The notes: generated by a model from the letters alone, not told the origin. A DNA stretch of 64,000 bases from Bog-473 sp963764305 (GCA_963764305.1 CAVXSD010000006.1:620001-684000), one strand, 5' to 3'. Shown: positions 25,885 through 35,337, numbered from the stretch's first letter. Numbers and translations are program-made.

Positions 25885-27239
25885 TCGCTCTCCTCGCTCT
25901 GCTCGACTTCGCCCTCTCCCGAGGCGTTCACCCGGAGGTCGTCCCGTGACATCGGGTTGCCCTCTTCGTCGATGAGATCCACGTTGTCCAGCAGCCACTC
26001 CAGCGCTTTGCCTTTGCGCAGCTCCGAGCGTACCGCGCCGGTCCGGCCAGCCGTGTCGAGTTGACGGCGCAGCTCGGTCGGCGTGGTGCCCATCCGTTCC
26101 GCCATGGTGACTATCTCGGAGAGGAGCTCGTCGTCACCGAGCGTCAACTCCTCGGCCTCGACCAGGGCTCTCAGCGCCAGGTCGGCTTTGACCGCAGCCT
26201 GGGCGTCCACGCGGACGGTCGCCAGCAGCTCGTCGGGCGTGGTGCCGGTGGCCTGGAAGTACTCGGCCAGGCCCAGCTTCTGGGCCTCCAAGCGGTGCTG
26301 GAGGTCGTGGAGCCGCTCGTTGACCTCCGCATCGACCAGGACTTCGGGAACCGCATCGTCGGTCACCAACTCGGCCAGGGCCTCGATGGTCTTCTGGCGC
26401 AGCGCCATCTGGGTCTGCATCAGCTTGACGCGGCCGATCCGCGTCTCGATGTCGGAGCGCAGCTCGTCCACGGTCGCGAACTCGGAGCTCTCAGCGGCCC
26501 ATTCGTCGGTGGCCTCAGGCAGCTTCTTGACCTTGACCTCCTTGACGAGCACCCGGAAGGCGACCTTCTGCTCCGGGTCGTCGGGATGGGCGGTGTCGAA
26601 GGCGAGGATGGCGCCGGCCTTGGCGCCATGCAGCTCTGCGTCGAGCTCGGGCACAACCGAAGCCGAGCCGACCTCGTAGAGGTAGTCGTCGACACCGACC
26701 ACCTCGGCGCCGGAGGCGTCGTTGGCGTGCAAGTCGATGGTGACCAGATCCCCGTCGATGGCGGGACGATCCACCACGTCGAGCTCGGCGTCGTTCTCGC
26801 GCAGGCGGTCGAGCTGACTCTGAATCTCTTCCTCGGTGACGGACAGACCCGGGAGCGTGACCTGCAGCCCGTCGTAGCCCGGAATGGCGACGGTCGGCCG
26901 CACCTGCACGACGGCGTCAAAGGACACGGCGCCTTCGTCCTCGCCGCCGGTGATGTCGATCTCGGGCTGCGCGATCGGATCGAGCTCGGTGTCGACGACG
27001 GCCCGCGCGTAGAAGTCCGGCAACGACTCGCGCAGCGCCTCCGCGCGCAGCGCACCCGAGCCGCCCATCCGGGCCTCGAGCACCTTGCGCGGCACCTTGC
27101 CGGGCCGGAAGCCCGGTACTCGGACCTGCCGGGCCAGGGAGCGCACGACGTCGCCGAGCGCCCGATCGAACTCGGGCTCGTCGATCTCCACGCTCAGGCG
27201 GACGAGGTTTCCCTCGATTGGCTCGGCTGTCGCACGCAT
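25881..27239 (-). CDS. tig: Trigger factor
   Basis: A ribosome-bound chaperone with peptidyl-prolyl isomerase activity, 452 residues. It has the N-terminal ribosome-binding domain with FRPGKVPRKVLEARMG (a close match to the GFRxGKxP signature), a PPIase (FKBP-like) domain around residues 155-245 (DGDLVTIDLHA to FRVLVKEVKVKKLPE), and the C-terminal helical arms. The acidic tail GEGEVEQSEESE is typical. I chose ATG 27239; a GTG lies directly before it. It begins the tig-clpP-clpX set. Confidence 0.96.
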   Translation of the reverse strand: MRATAEPIEGNLVRLSVEIDEPEFDRALGDVVRSLARQVRVPGFRPGKVPRKVLEARMGGSGALRAEALRESLPDFYARAVVDTELDPIAQPEIDITGGEDEGAVSFDAVVQVRPTVAIPGYDGLQVTLPGLSVTEEEIQSQLDRLRENDAELDVVDRPAIDGDLVTIDLHANDASGAEVVGVDDYLYEVGSASVVPELDAELHGAKAGAILAFDTAHPDDPEQKVAFRVLVKEVKVKKLPEATDEWAAESSEFATVDELRSDIETRIGRVKLMQTQMALRQKTIEALAELVTDDAVPEVLVDAEVNERLHDLQHRLEAQKLGLAEYFQATGTTPDELLATVRVDAQAAVKADLALRALVEAEELTLGDDELLSEIVTMAERMGTTPTELRRQLDTAGRTGAVRSELRKGKALEWLLDNVDLIDEEGNPMSRDDLRVNASGEGEVEQSEESE

Positions 27240-27297
27240 CACGAGCCGATCACTCTACCGGCCGCCCCGTGACCCGGCGCACAGCCCACCGAGACCT

Positions 27298-27341
27298 GGG
27301 CCATCCGTTCATGGGCCATCCGTTCATGGGCCATCCGTTCA
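27298..27341. repeat. Three 15-base tandem repeats at the end of the MDMPI gene
   Basis: GGGCCATCCGTTCAT is repeated three times head to tail, the third copy one base short. The last copy contributes the TGA stop of the mycothiol-dependent enzyme gene on the minus strand. In another minus-strand frame the unit reads Met-Asn-Gly-Trp-Pro. It fills the gap between this gene and tig and may be a simple slippage product. Confidence 0.92.
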
Positions 27342-28205
27342 GAACATGAAGTTCATGGCGCCGAGGACGGACTGGCCCACCTGGCCGTCTCCCTTCACGC
27401 CTACTCCGCCGGCCTCCGCCACGTCCGCCGCCGTGGCCCGGCCGCAGCCGAGGCGCACGAAATCGATGGTCGAAAGCGAGAGCGTGACGGCCGGGGTCAC
27501 CTCGTCGCCCACCGGGCGGGCACGGCCGCCCTCGACGGCGATCGTGAAGGCGCGTGCGTCTGCCCCGGGGCCGTCCACCTCGAAACGGACGGCGGTCCCC
27601 TCGGCGCACCCCGCCCTCTTGCCGACGACGAACGGCATGGCACCTTGGACGCGGTCCAGCGAGACGGATGAGGCTGCATTCCCGCTCCCCCCGGGGCGGT
27701 CGAGGGCGAGGCGGACATCCTGCTCGTGCACCCAGCTGTCGAAGACCCGCACCGTCATGAACTCTGCCCGCGGCACCTCGCCCACCGGGCTCCAGCCGAG
27801 CGCCCCCCATTCCGCCGCGGACAACGCGTCGAGCTGGGCCAACCGGGTCGTGGTCACCTCGACGAACTCCTCATGCACGGTCGGACCGGGCAGCGAGCGC
27901 CGCACGGCGACGAAGCGCTCGTTGGTGGCCGCGAAGTCGTTCTTCACATGGTCACCGAGGGGGCCGGACCATTCGGGAACCGGCTCCCCCATGATCGCCC
28001 GCTCGATCCCGATGAGGTGGGACAGCTGGTCCTTGACGTCCCAGCCGGGGCACCCGGTGGGCAGCGCCCACTCGGTGTCCGAAAGGTCGAAGCAGACCTC
28101 CGCCAGCGCCCCCCAGGTCTCCGCCAGCGCATTTCGGGCCATCCGGCCCTGTTGGAGCCAGTCGCCGTCCTGACCTGCACCGTTGTCGCCCACGAGGCCG
28201 ACCAT
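27339..28205 (-). CDS. Maleylpyruvate isomerase family mycothiol-dependent enzyme
   Basis: A 288-residue member of the TIGR03083/MDMPI family, DinB-like four-helix metal proteins that use mycothiol in isomerase or transferase reactions. The N-terminal domain shows PTGCPGWDVKDQLSHLIGIE, with the metal histidine in LSHL, and FDSWVHEQDVRLAL holds two more likely ligands. The C-terminal ~100 residues match the SCP2-like/MDMPI C-domain. Members are almost confined to actinobacteria, which supports the taxonomic call. The substrate is unknown. Confidence 0.88.
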   Translation of the reverse strand: MVGLVGDNGAGQDGDWLQQGRMARNALAETWGALAEVCFDLSDTEWALPTGCPGWDVKDQLSHLIGIERAIMGEPVPEWSGPLGDHVKNDFAATNERFVAVRRSLPGPTVHEEFVEVTTTRLAQLDALSAAEWGALGWSPVGEVPRAEFMTVRVFDSWVHEQDVRLALDRPGGSGNAASSVSLDRVQGAMPFVVGKRAGCAEGTAVRFEVDGPGADARAFTIAVEGGRARPVGDEVTPAVTLSLSTIDFVRLGCGRATAADVAEAGGVGVKGDGQVGQSVLGAMNFMF

Positions 28206-28310
28206 ACCCCTGGATCGTCCCTGAAGTCGCCCCGACCATCCCCCAATCCCCGGAACGCCCCCGCTACGTTCGACTCCCGTCCAACGCCATCACCGACCGA
28301 AGGAGTTGCC

Positions 28311-28466
28311 GTGGCTGACTATGAGGGGTACTGCGTGAAGTGCCGGGAGAAGCGTGAGTTCGACGGCCTGGAAGTCGAATTGGCCAACGGGCGCCGTGCC
28401 GCACAGGGCACCTGCCCGGTGTGCGGCACCAAGATGAACCGGATCCTCGGCAAAGCCAAGGTCTGA
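28311..28466 (+). CDS. Small zinc-ribbon protein (DUF5679-like)
   Basis: A 51-residue protein with two zinc knuckles, YCVKCREKREF near the start and TCPVCGTKMNRI near the end, the pattern of DUF5679 proteins of actinobacteria. The GTG start is fixed by an AAGGAG ribosome-binding site 5-6 bases upstream. It stands alone, divergent from the MDMPI gene and 50 bases before the amidohydrolase. Function unknown; nucleic-acid or protein binding is possible. Confidence 0.85.
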   Translation: MADYEGYCVKCREKREFDGLEVELANGRRAAQGTCPVCGTKMNRILGKAKV

Positions 28467-28516
28467 CGCACGGCCACAGCAGGACCGGCGAGCGTGCCGC
28501 CGGCCGGCGTGAGACC

Positions 28517-30251
28517 ATGAAGAGCGTGCACGACCTGATCATCAAGGGTGGAACGCTCGTCGACGGGACCGGCGCGGCAGCGACTGCGGCCGACGTCGCA
28601 GTCGACTCCGGCCGCATCACCGAAGTAGGCACCGTCCAGGGCGGCGCCACCCGGATCATCGAGGCCGACGGCCTGCTGGTCACCCCGGGGTGGGTCGATG
28701 TCCACACCCACTACGACGGCCAGGCCACCTGGGACTCCGAGCTCGCCCCGACCTCCTGGCATGGCGTGACGACACTCGTGATGGGCAATTGCGGAGTGGG
28801 TTTCGCGCCGGCCCAGCCCGACCGCCACGACTGGCTGATCGGCCTCATGGAGGGGGTCGAGGACATTCCGGGCACGGCACTGGCCGAGGGGATCGAGTGG
28901 GAGTGGGAGACCTTCCCCGAGTATCTCGACGCGCTCGAGCGGCGGCGCTGGACCATGGACGTGGGCACCCAGGTGCCGCACGCGGCCGTGCGGGCCTACG
29001 TCATGGGTGAGCGGGGCGCCCGCAACGAGGCCGCGACCGCCGAGGACATCGAGGCGATGCGTGCCATCGTGCTCGAGGCCATCCGGGCCGGCGCTCTCGG
29101 GTTCTCCACCTCCCGCACCATGGGGCACCGAGCCATCGACGGCGAGCTGGTGCCGGGCACGTTCGCGGCCGAGGACGAGCTGTTCGGCATCGGGTCGGCC
29201 CTGGGCGAGGCCGGCGCCGGCGTCTTCGAGCTGGCACCGCTGGGCTCGGCGGGCGAGATGCTCGGGGACGTCATGCAGGAGGTCGACTGGATGCGCCGGC
29301 TCTCGGCCGCCATCCACCGGCCCGTGTCGTACGCGCTGCTGCAAGCTGACGACGATCCCGAGCTGTGGCGCAAGCAGCTGGAGGTGTCGCTCGACGCCTG
29401 TGCCGAAGGGGCACAGCTCTTCCCCCAGATCGCCGGCCGCCCGACGGGCATCCTCACCGGTCACCATACGACCCTCTGCCTCTTTGGCGACTTCCCGGCC
29501 TACGCGGCACTGCGCCGCGCGCTGCGCCTCGCCCTCCGACCTCGCGGCAGCGCTGGCCGACCCCGAGGTGCGGCGCTCGATCGTGTCGTGGACACCGTCG
29601 TCCCCGGCCCAGGCCGACGCCATGGCGAAGGCCTTCGAGCGCACCTTCGTGCTCGGGAGCCCGCCCGATTACGAGCCCGGCCCCGAACGGTCGCTGGCCG
29701 GACTGGCTGCGGCGCGCGGCGTGTCACCGTTGGAGGTGGCCTACGACGAGATGGCCCGCGACGACGGGCAGGGCCTGCTCTACCTGCCGATCCTCAACTA
29801 CGCCTCGGGCAACCTCGACCACGTGCGCGAGATGATGCTGCACCCGCAGGGTCTGGTCGGCCTGGCCGACGGGGGCGCCCACACCGGGACCATCTGCGAC
29901 GCCTCCATGCCGACCTTCATGCTCACGCACTGGACCCGGGACCGCAGCCGGGGCGAGTTGCTCCCGCTCGAATACGTGGTGAAGAAGCAGACGCACGACA
30001 CGGCACGCCTCTACGGCATGTCGGACCGGGGCACGGTGGAGCCCGGTGCGCTGGCCGACCTCAACCTCATCGACTACGACGCGCTCTCGCTGGGCGCGCC
30101 GTACGTGGCGGCCGACCTCCCGGCGGGTGGTCGCCGACTGCTGCAGAAGGCCTCGGGGTACGTGGCCACCATCAAGGCAGGGACCGTGACGTTCGAGCAC
30201 GGCCAGGCGACCGGCGCACTGCCGGGCCGCCTGCAGCGCGGCGCCCGCTGA
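28517..30251 (+). CDS. N-acyl-D-amino-acid deacylase-like amidohydrolase, frameshifted
   Basis: A metal-dependent amidohydrolase of the D-aminoacylase branch, which removes acyl groups from D-amino acids or hydrolyses related amides. The N-terminal half has GGTLVDGTG, VDVHTHYDGQATWD (HxH ligands) and VMGNCGVGFAP; the C-terminal half has LADGGAHTG with the catalytic aspartate and YGMSDRGTVEPGALADLNL. The halves lie in different frames; one extra base near 29515-29535 separates them. Repaired length is 577 residues. Because of the shift, the first frame runs on into the next gene, but the two are separate genes. Confidence 0.85.
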
Positions 30252-30319
30252 GCGTTCCCCGCCCACCGCTTCACCCCGCCCGCTCCGTCGCCCTGCCCGG
30301 CACGGCAGACTCACCTCGT

Positions 30320-31687
30320 ATGGAGGCGCCCCTCACCGAGTACGCGCTCAGGGACGGGATGCACGTCGGCTACCAGGTGTGGGGACCGGGGCCCGGCACG
30401 CCGGCCGCGGATGCGGTGGACGTGCTGGAATTCTCCAGCGGGCTCATGATCTCGATCGACGAGACCGTCGACGAGCCGAACTGGCTGCGTTACACGGAGC
30501 GGGTCGCGGACTTCTGCCGGTTGATCCGCTTCGATTGCGGCGGCCTCGGACTCTCGGACCCGCTGCCACCGGAGACCGCGCCGTCAATCGAGGGCTGGGG
30601 CCGTGACGCATTGGCGGTGATGGACGCCGCCGGGTGCGCACGCGCCGTGCTCCTGGCGTCCGGGGGCGGCGCCATGGCCGCCCTCTGGGTCGCCGCGTCG
30701 CACCCCCACCGCGTGACTTCGCTGGTGCTGGTCAACGGGACGGCGCGCGTGGCCGCAGCCGAGGACTACGACCTCGGTGTCCCCGAGGACGCGATCTCGG
30801 CGAGCTCCAGCATCGACGTCCCGCTGGTCGAGGACGGCGTCCCCCGGGACATCGCCATCTTCGCCCCCAGCCTGGCCCATCGGGTCGGGTTCCGGGAATG
30901 GTGGGGGCGGGCGGCCCGGCGCGGGGCGAGCCCCGCCACCGCCACCGTCTTCAACCTCGTGACCATGTCGGCCGACGTGCGCTGGTGCCTGCCCGACGTG
31001 AAGTGCCCGACGCTCGTGATGGCGCGCACCGAGACCTTCGGGGGTCTCAACGAGCACGGCCGCTACCTGGCGGAGCGCATCACCGGTGCGCGCTACGTGA
31101 CGTTCCCCGGATCGGACCTGCTGCCCTGGACCGGTGAGTTCGACTCAATCCTGGACGAGACCGAGGAGTTCGTCACGGGTACCCGCAGGACGCCCGCGGC
31201 CACCCGTCTGCTGGCCACGGTGCTCTTCACCGACATCGTGGACTCGACGGTGCACGCAGCCGCGGCAGGCGACCGCCAGTGGCGGGCCGTGCTCGACGAA
31301 TTCGACGTCAACGTCGGCCGACTGCTTACCCGCCACGACGGCATCCTCGTCAAGACGACAGGCGACGGCATCCTGGCCCGTTTCACCGCGCCTGCGCAGG
31401 CCGTCCGTTGCGCAGTGGCGATGGTGGAGGCGGCGCGGGGCGCGGGGCTGCAGTTGCGGGCCGGGCTCCATGCAGGAGAGGTGGAGCTCCGGGGCGACGA
31501 CATCGGCGGCCTGGCCGTCCACATCGCTTCGCGGGTCAGCGCCATGGCCGGACCCGGCGAGGTGCTGGTCACCGGCACCGTGCGCGACCTGGTGGTCGGC
31601 TCGGGCATCGTCTTCGACGACCACGGCCGGCACAATCTCAAGGGCGTGCCCGACGAGTGGCAGGTCCTGGCGGTGGAGCGGACGTAG
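30320..31687 (+). CDS. Alpha/beta hydrolase fused to class III adenylate/guanylate cyclase
   Basis: A 455-residue fusion. Residues ~1-285 are an alpha/beta hydrolase; the nucleophile elbow reads LLASGGGAM, with serine kept but the first glycine of GxSxG replaced by alanine. Residues ~293-455 are a class III nucleotide cyclase with VLFTDIVDST (first metal Asp), KTTGDGILARF (second metal Asp), LRAGLHAGEVE and VAIHIASRV-like sequence (here VHIASRV). The same architecture is common in mycobacteria and other actinobacteria, where the hydrolase part is thought to sense or gate cyclase output. The product (cAMP or cGMP) is not certain from sequence. Start ATG 30320, in a short gap after the amidohydrolase. 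Confidence 0.9.
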   Translation: MEAPLTEYALRDGMHVGYQVWGPGPGTPAADAVDVLEFSSGLMISIDETVDEPNWLRYTERVADFCRLIRFDCGGLGLSDPLPPETAPSIEGWGRDALAVMDAAGCARAVLLASGGGAMAALWVAASHPHRVTSLVLVNGTARVAAAEDYDLGVPEDAISASSSIDVPLVEDGVPRDIAIFAPSLAHRVGFREWWGRAARRGASPATATVFNLVTMSADVRWCLPDVKCPTLVMARTETFGGLNEHGRYLAERITGARYVTFPGSDLLPWTGEFDSILDETEEFVTGTRRTPAATRLLATVLFTDIVDSTVHAAAAGDRQWRAVLDEFDVNVGRLLTRHDGILVKTTGDGILARFTAPAQAVRCAVAMVEAARGAGLQLRAGLHAGEVELRGDDIGGLAVHIASRVSAMAGPGEVLVTGTVRDLVVGSGIVFDDHGRHNLKGVPDEWQVLAVERT

Positions 31688-31899
31688 CCGACCCCGCGGA
31701 CGCCCCGAATGACGTTAGGGTCGCGGAGCCGTGTACTGGCCGTTCACATCGGGCTCGACGCAGGGCGGGGCGCAAGGGTCGCCGGCTCCGTCATGACCAT
31801 TTTCGGGACCTCTCTTCCTTCTGCCCTCTCCTTGTCCACCTTCTCCACCGCGAGTGACGTGCCCTCAGTGAGCCCGGGCAAGCGGCGGCATCCGTCCCC

Positions 31900-34047
31900 G
31901 TGCCGGTGAGCAGCCCCGGTTCCCCCGCCGGGCGCGGCAGCCAGCGCGGGCCGCGGCGCGCCGTCATGCTGGGCGGCGCCCTCCTCCTGCTGGCCGCCCT
32001 GGTCGTGGTCATCACGTCGGGCAGTGGGCGGCCCGCGCCGACCGGGCACGTCGCCCCGACGACGGCCGCGACCTCGGCGACCGGGGCGTCCACCTCGGCG
32101 ACCCCCGCCTCCACCGCTTCCTCTGCGGCCGGCACGGTCCACGCCACCAAGGCCGCCGACGGACCGCCCTCGCTCGAAGCCGGGGTCGAGCCGTGGCAGC
32201 TGGCCGCGCCGATCTCGCGGGAGGTCCTCCTGGCGGTCGGCGACCGGTTGCGGATCGTCGGCGGCCTGTCCCCCGCGGGAAGCTCGCTCGGGACGGCGTC
32301 CTGGCTCGACCCGAGGAGTGGCACCGTGACCGCGGCCGGCTCCCTGGCCGACGTCGTCCACGACGGGGCGGGTGCGCAACTCGGCGCAACGTCGTTCGTC
32401 TTCGGTGGCGGCTCGCCCACCACGTTCGCGACGGTGCAGTCACTCGGGTCCTCCGCCGGCACCGGCCGCGTCGCCGGCCAACTGCCCCAGCCCCGTTCGG
32501 ACCTGGCGGCCGCCATGGTGGGCCGGACCGTCTACCTCGTGGGCGGCTACGACGGCACCACGTACGAACCCTCGGTGCTGTCCACCGGGAACGGCACCGA
32601 CTTCAGCACCGCGGCCACGCTCAAGGTGCCAGTGCGCTACCCGGCGGTCGTCGCGCAGGGCAACTCCATCTTCGCGTTCGGTGGCCAGACCGCGAGCGGT
32701 GCCGGCAGCGCCGTCACCGCCACGGCCGCCATTCAGGAGATCGACCCCGCCACCCACTCCAGCCGGGTCGTCGGCGCCCTTCCCCAAGCGTTGTACGGCG
32801 CGGCCGCGTTCGTGATCGCCGGCCATGTCTACGTCGCCGGCGGTCAGACCGGCGACGGGCAGACGCTCACGCAGATCTACGAGTTCGACGAGCGAACCCA
32901 CCGGGTCGCCGCCGCCGGCCTGCTCCCCCAGGCGGTGGCCTTCGCGGGTTACGCCACGGTCGGGTCGGGGCAGACAGCCGTCGGGTACCTCGTGGGCGGC
33001 GAGGTGGCCCACCAGTCGGGGAACGACCAGGCCGGCGTCGCCTCCGGCTCCCTGCGGAGCGTGATCTCTCTACGGCCGAGCACGTACGGCGGACCGGTCG
33101 GCTCCGCCGGCGCGGGCGCGCCCTACCAGGGCCACCTCCTGATCGCCGACCGCGGCAACGACCGGCTCCTGGTGATCGACCCGGCGCGGAACCTGCAATG
33201 GCAGTACCCGTCCGCCACGATGCCGCCACCTCCCGGCGGGTTCTACTTCCCCGACGACGCCTTCTTCTTCCACCAGGGGACGGGGATCATCTCCAACCAG
33301 GAGGAGAACCACACCATCGTGGAGATCGGCTACCCGTCGGGGAAGCTCCTTTGGCAGTACGGCCACGCCGGCCAACCCGGCAGCGCCCCCGGCTACCTGA
33401 ACCAGCCCGACGATGCGTACCTCCTCAAGAACGGCGACGTCACGGTGGCCGACGCCATGAACGACCGGATCCTCTTCCTCTCCCCCGCGGGGGCCGTCCT
33501 CAGCCAGATCGGCACGAACAAGGACGCGGTGCACAACCCTCCGACCGGCGTGGGGTACCCCAACGGCGACACCCCGTTGGCGAACGGGGACGTGTTGGTG
33601 TCGGAGATCAACGGCTCGTGGATCAGTGAGTACACCCAGGCCGGTGTGTTGGCGTGGACCGTGCATCTCCCGACCGTGAACTATCCCTCCGATCCCCAGC
33701 AGATCGGCACGGACCTCTATCTCCTCGCCGACTACGACCCACCGGCGGAGGGGCGCATCCTGACCATCCATCGTTCCGGTGCCATCGTGTGGACCTATGA
33801 CGTCACCGCCGGTGACGGGATGCTCAAGAAGCCGTCCCTGGCCGAGCAGCTCCCCAACGGGTTGTTCATGGTGAACGACGACTACCGCAACCGCGTCGTC
33901 GTGATCGACCCGCGCTACGACACCATCGTGTGGCAGTACGGGCTGACGGACGTCTCTGGCACGGCGCCCGGCCTCGTCAGCATCCCGGACGGCTTCGACC
34001 TGCTGGCCCCGAACGGGACGACCCCGACCCACCCGCAGACGGGTTGA
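31900..34047 (+). CDS. Membrane-anchored double beta-propeller protein (Kelch plus PQQ/NHL-like)
   Basis: A 715-residue exported or membrane-anchored protein. A basic N-terminus and one hydrophobic segment (AVMLGGALLLLAALVVVI) are followed by a ~70-residue Thr/Ala/Ser linker. Residues ~100-385 hold Kelch-type repeats with YLVGGYDG, IFAFGGQT, VYVAGGQTGDG and YLVGGEVA. Residues ~400-700 form a second propeller with repeated LLIADRGNDRLLVID, VTVADAMNDRILFL and the aromatic WQYG/WTYD blades typical of arylsulfotransferase or PQQ-like repeats. It probably binds ligand or wall polymer outside the cell; no catalytic residues are evident. GTG 31900 or GTG 31906 could be the start. Confidence 0.8.
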   Translation: MPVSSPGSPAGRGSQRGPRRAVMLGGALLLLAALVVVITSGSGRPAPTGHVAPTTAATSATGASTSATPASTASSAAGTVHATKAADGPPSLEAGVEPWQLAAPISREVLLAVGDRLRIVGGLSPAGSSLGTASWLDPRSGTVTAAGSLADVVHDGAGAQLGATSFVFGGGSPTTFATVQSLGSSAGTGRVAGQLPQPRSDLAAAMVGRTVYLVGGYDGTTYEPSVLSTGNGTDFSTAATLKVPVRYPAVVAQGNSIFAFGGQTASGAGSAVTATAAIQEIDPATHSSRVVGALPQALYGAAAFVIAGHVYVAGGQTGDGQTLTQIYEFDERTHRVAAAGLLPQAVAFAGYATVGSGQTAVGYLVGGEVAHQSGNDQAGVASGSLRSVISLRPSTYGGPVGSAGAGAPYQGHLLIADRGNDRLLVIDPARNLQWQYPSATMPPPPGGFYFPDDAFFFHQGTGIISNQEENHTIVEIGYPSGKLLWQYGHAGQPGSAPGYLNQPDDAYLLKNGDVTVADAMNDRILFLSPAGAVLSQIGTNKDAVHNPPTGVGYPNGDTPLANGDVLVSEINGSWISEYTQAGVLAWTVHLPTVNYPSDPQQIGTDLYLLADYDPPAEGRILTIHRSGAIVWTYDVTAGDGMLKKPSLAEQLPNGLFMVNDDYRNRVVVIDPRYDTIVWQYGLTDVSGTAPGLVSIPDGFDLLAPNGTTPTHPQTG

Positions 34048-34150
34048 GGATGACCGTGCGCGGGGCCGGTCCGTGCTCTCCGTATGACCGAGGCGCTCGG
34101 GGCAGAAGTGATCGTGTCCTTCTGGCGAAGGGAAGGCAGCCCGCCTGAGC

Positions 34151-34951
34151 TCAGTACCGCATCGGCACTTCGTGCCGCTGCGTGTGCGGCTCTCGGTAGT
34201 CACCCTTCTTCTGGCGAGGTGGCAGGACGACGTGCGCCGGCTCTTCGCGCTTGTAGGGAACCACGCCGAGAACGTGGCTGATGATATTGAGGCGGGCCCG
34301 TCGCTTGTCGTTGGAGTCGGCCACGTACCAGGGCGCCGTCTCGGTATCCGTGGCGGCGAACATGGCGTCGCGTGCCCTCGAGTAGTCGTACCAGCGACCG
34401 TAGGACTCGAGGTCCATGTCAGACAGCTTCCAGGTCTTGCGGCCGTCGTTGATGCGGGCACTCAGGCGACGCGTCTGCTCCTCCTGGCTGACCTCGAGCC
34501 AGTACTTGAGCAGGATCACGCCGGAGTCGACGATTGCCTGCTCCACGAAGGGAACGAGCTGGAGGAACCGGTCCGCCTCGTCTTCGGTGCAAAAGCCCAT
34601 GACCCGTTCGACCCCGGCCCGGTTGTACCAACTTCGATCGAAGACAACCACCTCACCGCCGGCGGGGAGGTGGGGAATGTAGCGCTGCATGTACATCTGC
34701 GAGCGTTCACGCTCGTTCGGGGCGGGCAGAGCGACGACCCGGAACACGCGGGGGCTCACCCGCTCGGTCAGCCGCTTGATGACCCCGCCTTTTCCCGCGG
34801 TGTCCCGGCCTTCGAAAACGATGCACACCTTGGCGTGCTCGTGCACGACCCAGCGCTGCAGCTGGACCAGCTCGACCTGCAAGTGCCGGAGTGCCTTCTC
34901 GTACTCCTTGCGTCGCATCTCGACGGGAGGCTCTGCTCCGCTCTCACCCAT
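34151..34951 (-). CDS. ppk2: Polyphosphate kinase 2
   Basis: A 266-residue single-domain PPK2, which moves phosphate between polyphosphate and nucleotides. Walker A is FEGRDTAGKGG and Walker B VVFDRSWYNRAGVERVMGFC (motif shown within limits); the lid module follows with arginines in QTRRLSARIND. Length and order fit class I PPK2, which mainly makes ATP or GTP from NDPs. The ATG overlaps the stop of the upstream membrane-protein gene (ATGA), so the two are coupled. Confidence 0.93.
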   Translation of the reverse strand: MGESGAEPPVEMRRKEYEKALRHLQVELVQLQRWVVHEHAKVCIVFEGRDTAGKGGVIKRLTERVSPRVFRVVALPAPNERERSQMYMQRYIPHLPAGGEVVVFDRSWYNRAGVERVMGFCTEDEADRFLQLVPFVEQAIVDSGVILLKYWLEVSQEEQTRRLSARINDGRKTWKLSDMDLESYGRWYDYSRARDAMFAATDTETAPWYVADSNDKRRARLNIISHVLGVVPYKREEPAHVVLPPRQKKGDYREPHTQRHEVPMRY

Positions 34952-35337
34952 CAGGCGGTGCTCGACTCGCCCCCGTAGACTGCCAACCCGTAGATCACCA
35001 GGGCGCCGAGAGCCGCGTACACGAGCGACCACACCGGGTAGTAGGGCAACCAGAACACCGAGGTCACCGCGGCGATGGCGCCGGCCACGATGCCCACCCA
35101 GCGGGCCGCTTGCGAGCGGTTCATGACGGCGATCGCCGAGAGCATCAAGACGATCGCCACGACCAGGTAGACCCAGCCGTAGGTCTTGAGCGAGTGGCCG
35201 AAGATCGCCCCCTCGAAGTTCTCGGGCAGGACACCGTGGTACCGAAAGGCCCAGATGGCGTCGAAGAGCCTCATGATGCCGGCCACCCCGAGCACCACGC
35301 CCGAGAAGACGATCCACCCACGACCTGTCCCGTTCAC
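34951..35337 (-). CDS. Small four-helix membrane protein (DUF7144-like)
   Basis: A 128-residue integral membrane protein with four predicted helices: near the start (WIVFSGVVLGVAGIMRLFD), VYLVVAIVLMLSAIAVM, WVGIVAGAIAAVTSVFWL and SLVYAALGALVIYGLAVY. The conserved GIMRLFDAIWAF pattern is typical of actinobacterial DUF7144 proteins. I chose GTG 35337 because GGGGAGG precedes it by five bases; a GTG 48 bases upstream lacks such a site. The role is unknown; coupling to PPK2 suggests a stress or energy-related function. Confidence 0.8.
   Translation of the reverse strand: MNGTGRGWIVFSGVVLGVAGIMRLFDAIWAFRYHGVLPENFEGAIFGHSLKTYGWVYLVVAIVLMLSAIAVMNRSQAARWVGIVAGAIAAVTSVFWLPYYPVWSLVYAALGALVIYGLAVYGGESSTA

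Noticed and set aside
27298..27341. CRISPR array
   Set aside because: The units are 15 bases and abut without spacers.
27250..27810. A minus-strand protein with repeated Met-Asn-Gly-Trp-Pro
   Set aside because: It is an off-frame read of the MDMPI gene; the repeat is a DNA-level tandem duplication.
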